Shown here piece after piece: positions 7,910 through 10,277 of a stretch of 10,277 nucleotides of DNA. The stretch spans positions 1 through 10,277 of the forward strand of contig CALHVB010000035.1 of NCBI GenBank assembly GCA_938039345.1, written 5' to 3'. Every line of letters begins with the position of its first letter. Positions within the stretch are counted from its first letter, which is position 1. The position numbers and the translations under genes are program-made. The notes beneath the pieces were generated by a model that saw only the letters and a program-made list of their open reading frames with translations, was not told where the DNA came from and made no database searches. The stretch is from an uncultured Sediminicola sp. (GTDB taxonomy: Bacteria; Bacteroidota; Bacteroidia; Flavobacteriales; Flavobacteriaceae).

Positions 7910-8881
7910 TTATGAAACATGTTGCATTACACTTTCTGGTTTTACTAATGGGTGGTAATCTCCCTGTAATCTGGAGATTTTTGCATTACGTATATCATGA
8001 ACTATTTCTATAGATTGCTTAGATTCTAATAACCCAAATCCGTTTCCTTTTAAAATTTCCTGATAACTTTTATTATGCAATTCTGTAAAACCACTACTAA
8101 ATTCTATTTCTTGTCCATCTACTTTTATAGACCTATAGGTTCTCTTTCCTTGGATTTTAATATCATCTGGTATATTATTATAATCAATAGATAAAAACCA
8201 TCTAACTCTTGCTCTTTTAAATTCTAAATACCCTGAAGCACTATCCCTATTTAACAGATGCACTTTGTTTTCTGTAACTTCTCCAAAAATCCATGATAAC
8301 ATATCATAAAAATGCACTCCTATATTTGTAGCAATACCGCCAGATTTAGAAATATCTCCTTTCCATGAGTTGTGGTACCAATTTCCTCTAGAGGTTAAAT
8401 ACGTTAAGTCTACATCATAAATTTTATCTTTTGGGCCTTCATCTATTTTTTTCTTTAATGCAATAATACTCTCGTGTAATCGCAATTGTAAAATAGTATT
8501 AACTTTAGTGTTAGATTCTTTTTCTATCTCTACTAAAGGGTCTATATTCCATGGATTTATAACCAAAGGTTTTTCACAAATAGCATGGGTTCCTCTCCGT
8601 AATGCCATTCTTATATGCGCATCGTGTAAATAATTGGGAGTACATATACTCACATAATCTAACTGTATATTTTTTCTCCTTTTTAATTTTTCTACATGGC
8701 GATCAAAACGTTCAAATTCTGTAAAAAAATGAGCATTAGGAAAATAACTATCCATAATCCCAACACTATCAGATTTATCTAAGGCCGCCAATAATGTATT
8801 ATTTGTGGCTTTAATTGCTTGTATATGCCTTGGGGCTATATAACCACCTACTCCAATGATTGCAAAATTTTTATTCTCCAT
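7910..8881 (-). CDS. wbpB: UDP-GlcNAcA 3-dehydrogenase, WbpB/WlbA-like (Gfo/Idh/MocA family)
   Basis: The 323-residue enzyme has an N-terminal Rossmann domain whose dinucleotide loop reads IIGVGGYIAPRH (8-19). It continues with AALDKSDSVGIMDSYFP (32-48) and FFTEFERFDRH (52-62), the pattern that distinguishes WbpB/WlbA from other Gfo/Idh/MocA proteins. CEKPL (102-106) carries the catalytic lysine K104. GGIATNIGVHFYD (181-193) supplies the usual catalytic histidine H190 and D193, and LQLRLHES (131-138) lines the sugar site in this family. Known members oxidise C3 of UDP-N-acetylglucosaminuronic acid with NAD; WbpE/WlbC then aminates that carbon and WbpD/WlbB acetylates it. The wbpD-like gene lies four bases upstream, supporting the pathway. 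No WbpA, WbpE or WbpI counterpart lies in the window, so these should be elsewhere. Cytoplasmic. Confidence 0.93.
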   Translation of the reverse strand: MENKNFAIIGVGGYIAPRHIQAIKATNNTLLAALDKSDSVGIMDSYFPNAHFFTEFERFDRHVEKLKRRKNIQLDYVSICTPNYLHDAHIRMALRRGTHAICEKPLVINPWNIDPLVEIEKESNTKVNTILQLRLHESIIALKKKIDEGPKDKIYDVDLTYLTSRGNWYHNSWKGDISKSGGIATNIGVHFYDMLSWIFGEVTENKVHLLNRDSASGYLEFKRARVRWFLSIDYNNIPDDIKIQGKRTYRSIKVDGQEIEFSSGFTELHNKSYQEILKGNGFGLLESKQSIEIVHDIRNAKISRLQGDYHPLVKPESVMQHVS

Positions 8882-8885
8882 AATC

Positions 8886-9491
8886 TTATAATTTTATAAC
8901 TGCATTATTCTTTAATTCATAGCGCTCTAAACTCTCTTTACATACCGCTATATTTGTATCATCAAAATTTAATCTACATCCATACTCGCTCATCCAGCCA
9001 ATTTGTTTTGCCGGATTTCCTACTACCAATGCATATGGTTTTATTGTTTTTGTTATTACAGCACCAGCACCTATAAAAGCATAAGCTCCTATATCGTGTC
9101 CGCATACTATTGTTGCATTTGCGCCAATAGTTGCCCCTTTGCCTAAATGCGTTTTAGAATATTCTCCTCTACGATTAATAGCACTTCTGGGATTAATAAC
9201 ATTAGTAAAAACACAAGAAGGCCCCAAAAACACATCGTCTTCGCAGGTAACTCCTGTGTATATAGATACATTATTCTGAACTTTTACATTATTGCCTAAT
9301 TCTACCTCTGGAGAAATAACAACATTCTGCCCTACATTGCATTTTTTACCCATTTTAGCCCCAGACATTATATGTGAAAAATGCCAGATCTTACTTCCTT
9401 CTCCTATAGAACAACTATTATCTATCACAGCGGTTTCATGAGAAAAATAGTGCTTTAATAAGGTTTCTACTTTTGTGCTTTCTTTATCCAT
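8886..9491 (-). CDS. wbpD: UDP-2-acetamido-3-amino-2,3-dideoxyglucuronate N-acetyltransferase, WbpD/WlbB-like
   Basis: The 201-residue protein is a left-handed beta-helix (hexapeptide-repeat) acyltransferase, expected to be a cytoplasmic trimer. KIWHFSHI (34-41), VGQNVVIS (53-60), VQNNVSIYTGV (71-81), FTNVINPRS (95-103), GANATIVCGHDIG (123-135) and GNPAKQIGWMSEYG (158-171) match the WbpD/WlbB/WxcM-N group closely. The enzyme uses acetyl-CoA to acetylate the 3-amino group of the UDP-sugar acid. The chosen ATG adds about ten residues (MDKESTKVET) before the family's usual beginning near LLKHYFSHETAVID. No later methionine precedes the helix (the next is M42), so this start is the only ATG available. 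The first 25 nt overlap the end of the barrel gene in another frame, suggesting coupled translation. The wbpB-like gene follows after four bases, forming a functional pair. Confidence 0.93.
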   Translation of the reverse strand: MDKESTKVETLLKHYFSHETAVIDNSCSIGEGSKIWHFSHIMSGAKMGKKCNVGQNVVISPEVELGNNVKVQNNVSIYTGVTCEDDVFLGPSCVFTNVINPRSAINRRGEYSKTHLGKGATIGANATIVCGHDIGAYAFIGAGAVITKTIKPYALVVGNPAKQIGWMSEYGCRLNFDDTNIAVCKESLERYELKNNAVIKL

Positions 9492-10054
9492 TTTATTATT
9501 GATATTGAGTGTTGTAAATGACTAGAATCTCCTGGACTATTATCGTCAATTGAAAACTTTCCTAGCGTTTGTAGATTTATTCTTAAATCATATTTTATTC
9601 TAATATTTATTCCAAAACCTGCATTTAATGTTTGATTTAATACGCCATCAAAAAAATTGTTCCCTAATCCTCCAACTATATATCCTGTGTAAGTAGAATG
9701 CTGTGGATTTGTAAAATAATTAGATACATAATTTTTAGCCATTATATCTACTGATAAATAATTTACTTCTTGTATATTAAACTCGCTGTTAATCATTTTA
9801 CCACTATTAAATTTATTAAGTGTTGTAGACAGCTCTATTCCATAATCGAACAAAAACCTTTTCTCTGCTGAAAATTTTAATAACCTTGAAAGGTTCCAAT
9901 TATCGGTAATATTTAATAATTGCTTAAAACGAGTACCAGAATTATCTACTGTATTAAAACCAACACCCAAAACCCACGGATTGTCATCTTGACTAAAAGA
10001 ACTAATCCCATTCATTAAGAATACTATTAGGATGATGTATTTAATTAGCCTCAC
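9467..10054 (-). CDS. Small outer-membrane beta-barrel protein heading the polysaccharide operon
   Basis: The 195-residue protein starts at GTG (10054-10052). Residues 1-22 form a clear Sec signal peptide: R2 and K5, a hydrophobic core IILIVFLM, and cleavage after SSFSQ. The mature part alternates polar and hydrophobic residues in short strands rich in Gly, Tyr and Asn (PWVLGVGFNTVDN, YTGYIVGGLGNN, LNAGFGINIRIKYDL), as in 8-stranded barrels of the OMP_b-brl type. From memory, 'PW.lGvG.N.vD' and the late 'HLQHS' echo the N-terminal barrel of flavobacterial OmpA-family proteins; here the OmpA domain is absent and the chain ends in a lysine-rich tail. No ATG is available: the frame is open upstream to a TAA at 10096-10094 without one, and M14 would destroy the signal peptide. 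It overlaps the wbpD-like gene by 25 nt. Its role in polysaccharide export or anchoring is inference from position only. Confidence 0.8.
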   Translation of the reverse strand: MRLIKYIILIVFLMNGISSFSQDDNPWVLGVGFNTVDNSGTRFKQLLNITDNWNLSRLLKFSAEKRFLFDYGIELSTTLNKFNSGKMINSEFNIQEVNYLSVDIMAKNYVSNYFTNPQHSTYTGYIVGGLGNNFFDGVLNQTLNAGFGINIRIKYDLRINLQTLGKFSIDDNSPGDSSHLQHSISIIKWIKKAQK

Positions 10055-10067
10055 ATTGACAATAATA

Positions 10068-10097
10068 TTAATTTGTAGTAATAATACTACAAATTAA
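10068..10097. repeat. Perfect 13-bp inverted repeat just upstream of the first gene
   Basis: The arms TTAATTTGTAGTA (10068-10080) and TACTACAAATTAA (10085-10097) are exact reverse complements separated by ATAA. The repeat ends 13 nt before the GTG start of the barrel gene. In RNA it would be a stable hairpin in the 5' untranslated region; in DNA it could be a dimeric-regulator operator. Neither side has a T-run of terminator quality, so it is not a normal intrinsic terminator. Confidence 0.85.
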
Positions 10098-10175
10098 ACA
10101 CTGTACATCCTTTTTGTTGTGAAACCATATTTAGCTGTTGGGAACTGAATAAATAAGAGGCTTTACTCTTTTCTA

Positions 10176-10200
10176 AGCTTTAATTATAAAATTAAACGCT
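10176..10200. repeat. Imperfect 10-bp inverted repeat with one bulged base in the leader
   Basis: AGCTTTAATT (10176-10185) pairs with AATTAAAcGCT (10190-10200), with one unpaired base at 10197 and a 4-nt ATAA loop, the same loop sequence as in the repeat at 10068-10097. A further short repeat, CTATG-ccgcc-CATAG (10199-10213), abuts it. These stems are AT-rich and could partly be chance in this composition. Confidence 0.5.
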
Positions 10201-10223
10201 ATGCCGCCCATAGTTTTTAAAAC

Positions 10224-10266
10224 AAAAAAATCGCAACAAGCTTATATTTAGCTTATTGCGATTTTT
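10224..10266 (-). terminator. Intrinsic terminator of an upstream minus-strand gene outside the window
   Basis: Arms at 10226-10242 and 10250-10266 can form a 17-bp stem with a 7-nt loop (10243-10249). Read on the minus strand every pair is Watson-Crick apart from one G-U (positions 10237 and 10255), and a run of seven T (10230-10224) ends the stem and is followed by GTTTT. On the plus strand the same position becomes a C-A mismatch, so the minus-strand direction is favoured, although the A/T-flanked shape could act both ways. It separates the operon from whatever lies beyond 10277. Confidence 0.75.
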
Positions 10267-10277
10267 AAATTTTGTGA

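Larger units (their letters stand above)
10055..10223 (-). promoter_or_regulatory. Leader/promoter region of the polysaccharide operon
   Basis: This ~170-nt gap between the upstream terminator and the GTG of the barrel gene must hold the operon promoter if the operon starts here. It contains three inverted repeats (10068-10097, 10176-10200, 10199-10213) and two very short open frames on the minus strand. I found no convincing Bacteroidota promoter (TTG, about 20 nt, TAnnTTTG). The nearest match to the -7 box is TTAATTTG at 10097-10090, which has one mismatch, lies inside the perfect inverted repeat and lacks a good partner at the right spacing. No ribosome binding site of the AGGAGG type precedes the GTG, as is common in this phylum. 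No UpxY/RfaH-type leader element was recognised. Confidence 0.5.

Noticed and set aside
10068..10097. Invertible-promoter (phase-variation) repeat as in Bacteroides capsule loci
   Set aside because: The arms are only 4 bases apart, so there is no segment to invert, and no recombinase gene is in the window.
10068..10097. Intrinsic terminator
   Set aside because: The stem is AT-rich and no T-run follows it on either strand; it sits just before a start codon of the operon.
1..10277. tRNA, rRNA, CRISPR array, insertion sequence or transposase
   Set aside because: None seen: nearly all the sequence is coding for the ten minus-strand genes and the one gap of note holds only the leader and terminator.

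Overview
The window is a piece of a surface-polysaccharide (O-antigen, capsule or exopolysaccharide type) biosynthesis locus. The DNA is strongly AT-rich. Intergenic gaps are very short and most starts lack a recognisable Shine-Dalgarno sequence. The proteins look flavobacterial: a small outer-membrane barrel with an 'SFSQ' signal-peptide end, a WlbA/WlbB-type sugar pair and a WbmS-type deacetylase. I infer a member of the Flavobacteriaceae (Bacteroidota). Genus cannot be decided from this sequence.

All ten supported genes lie on the minus strand, so transcription runs from high to low coordinates. At the upstream end (10277 to 10055) there is a strong intrinsic terminator that closes whatever lies outside the window, then a ~170-nt leader rich in inverted repeats. 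The genes follow in transcription order: a small secreted or outer-membrane beta-barrel protein (GTG start); WbpD/WlbB-like N-acetyltransferase; WbpB/WlbA-like 3-dehydrogenase; Wzx/TuaB-type flippase (GTG start); a large GT-C/Wzy-like membrane protein; an asparagine-synthetase-like protein; a GT4 glycosyltransferase; a FemAB/GNAT-like aminoacyl- or acyltransferase; a DUF354 protein; and the first 90 codons of a polysaccharide-deacetylase-like protein that runs off the left edge. Junctions range from a 25-nt overlap to a 21-nt gap, so this is almost certainly one operon that continues beyond position 1.

Read together, WbpB and WbpD contribute two steps towards a UDP-2,3-diacetamido-2,3-dideoxy-hexuronic acid. 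The GT4 protein (and perhaps DUF354) would build the lipid-linked repeat unit, Wzx would flip it, and the GT-C/Wzy-like protein would polymerise it or add a residue. The asparagine-synthetase-like and FemAB-like proteins are candidates for forming amide bonds on the glycan, for instance on the uronic-acid carboxyl. The barrel at the head of the operon may serve envelope export or anchoring. The most interesting points are the amide-forming cassette, the asparagine-synthetase-like protein with no glutaminase nucleophile and a variant PP-loop, and the hairpin-rich leader with short open frames ahead of a GTG start. Individual families are recognisable. What the combination makes is inference.
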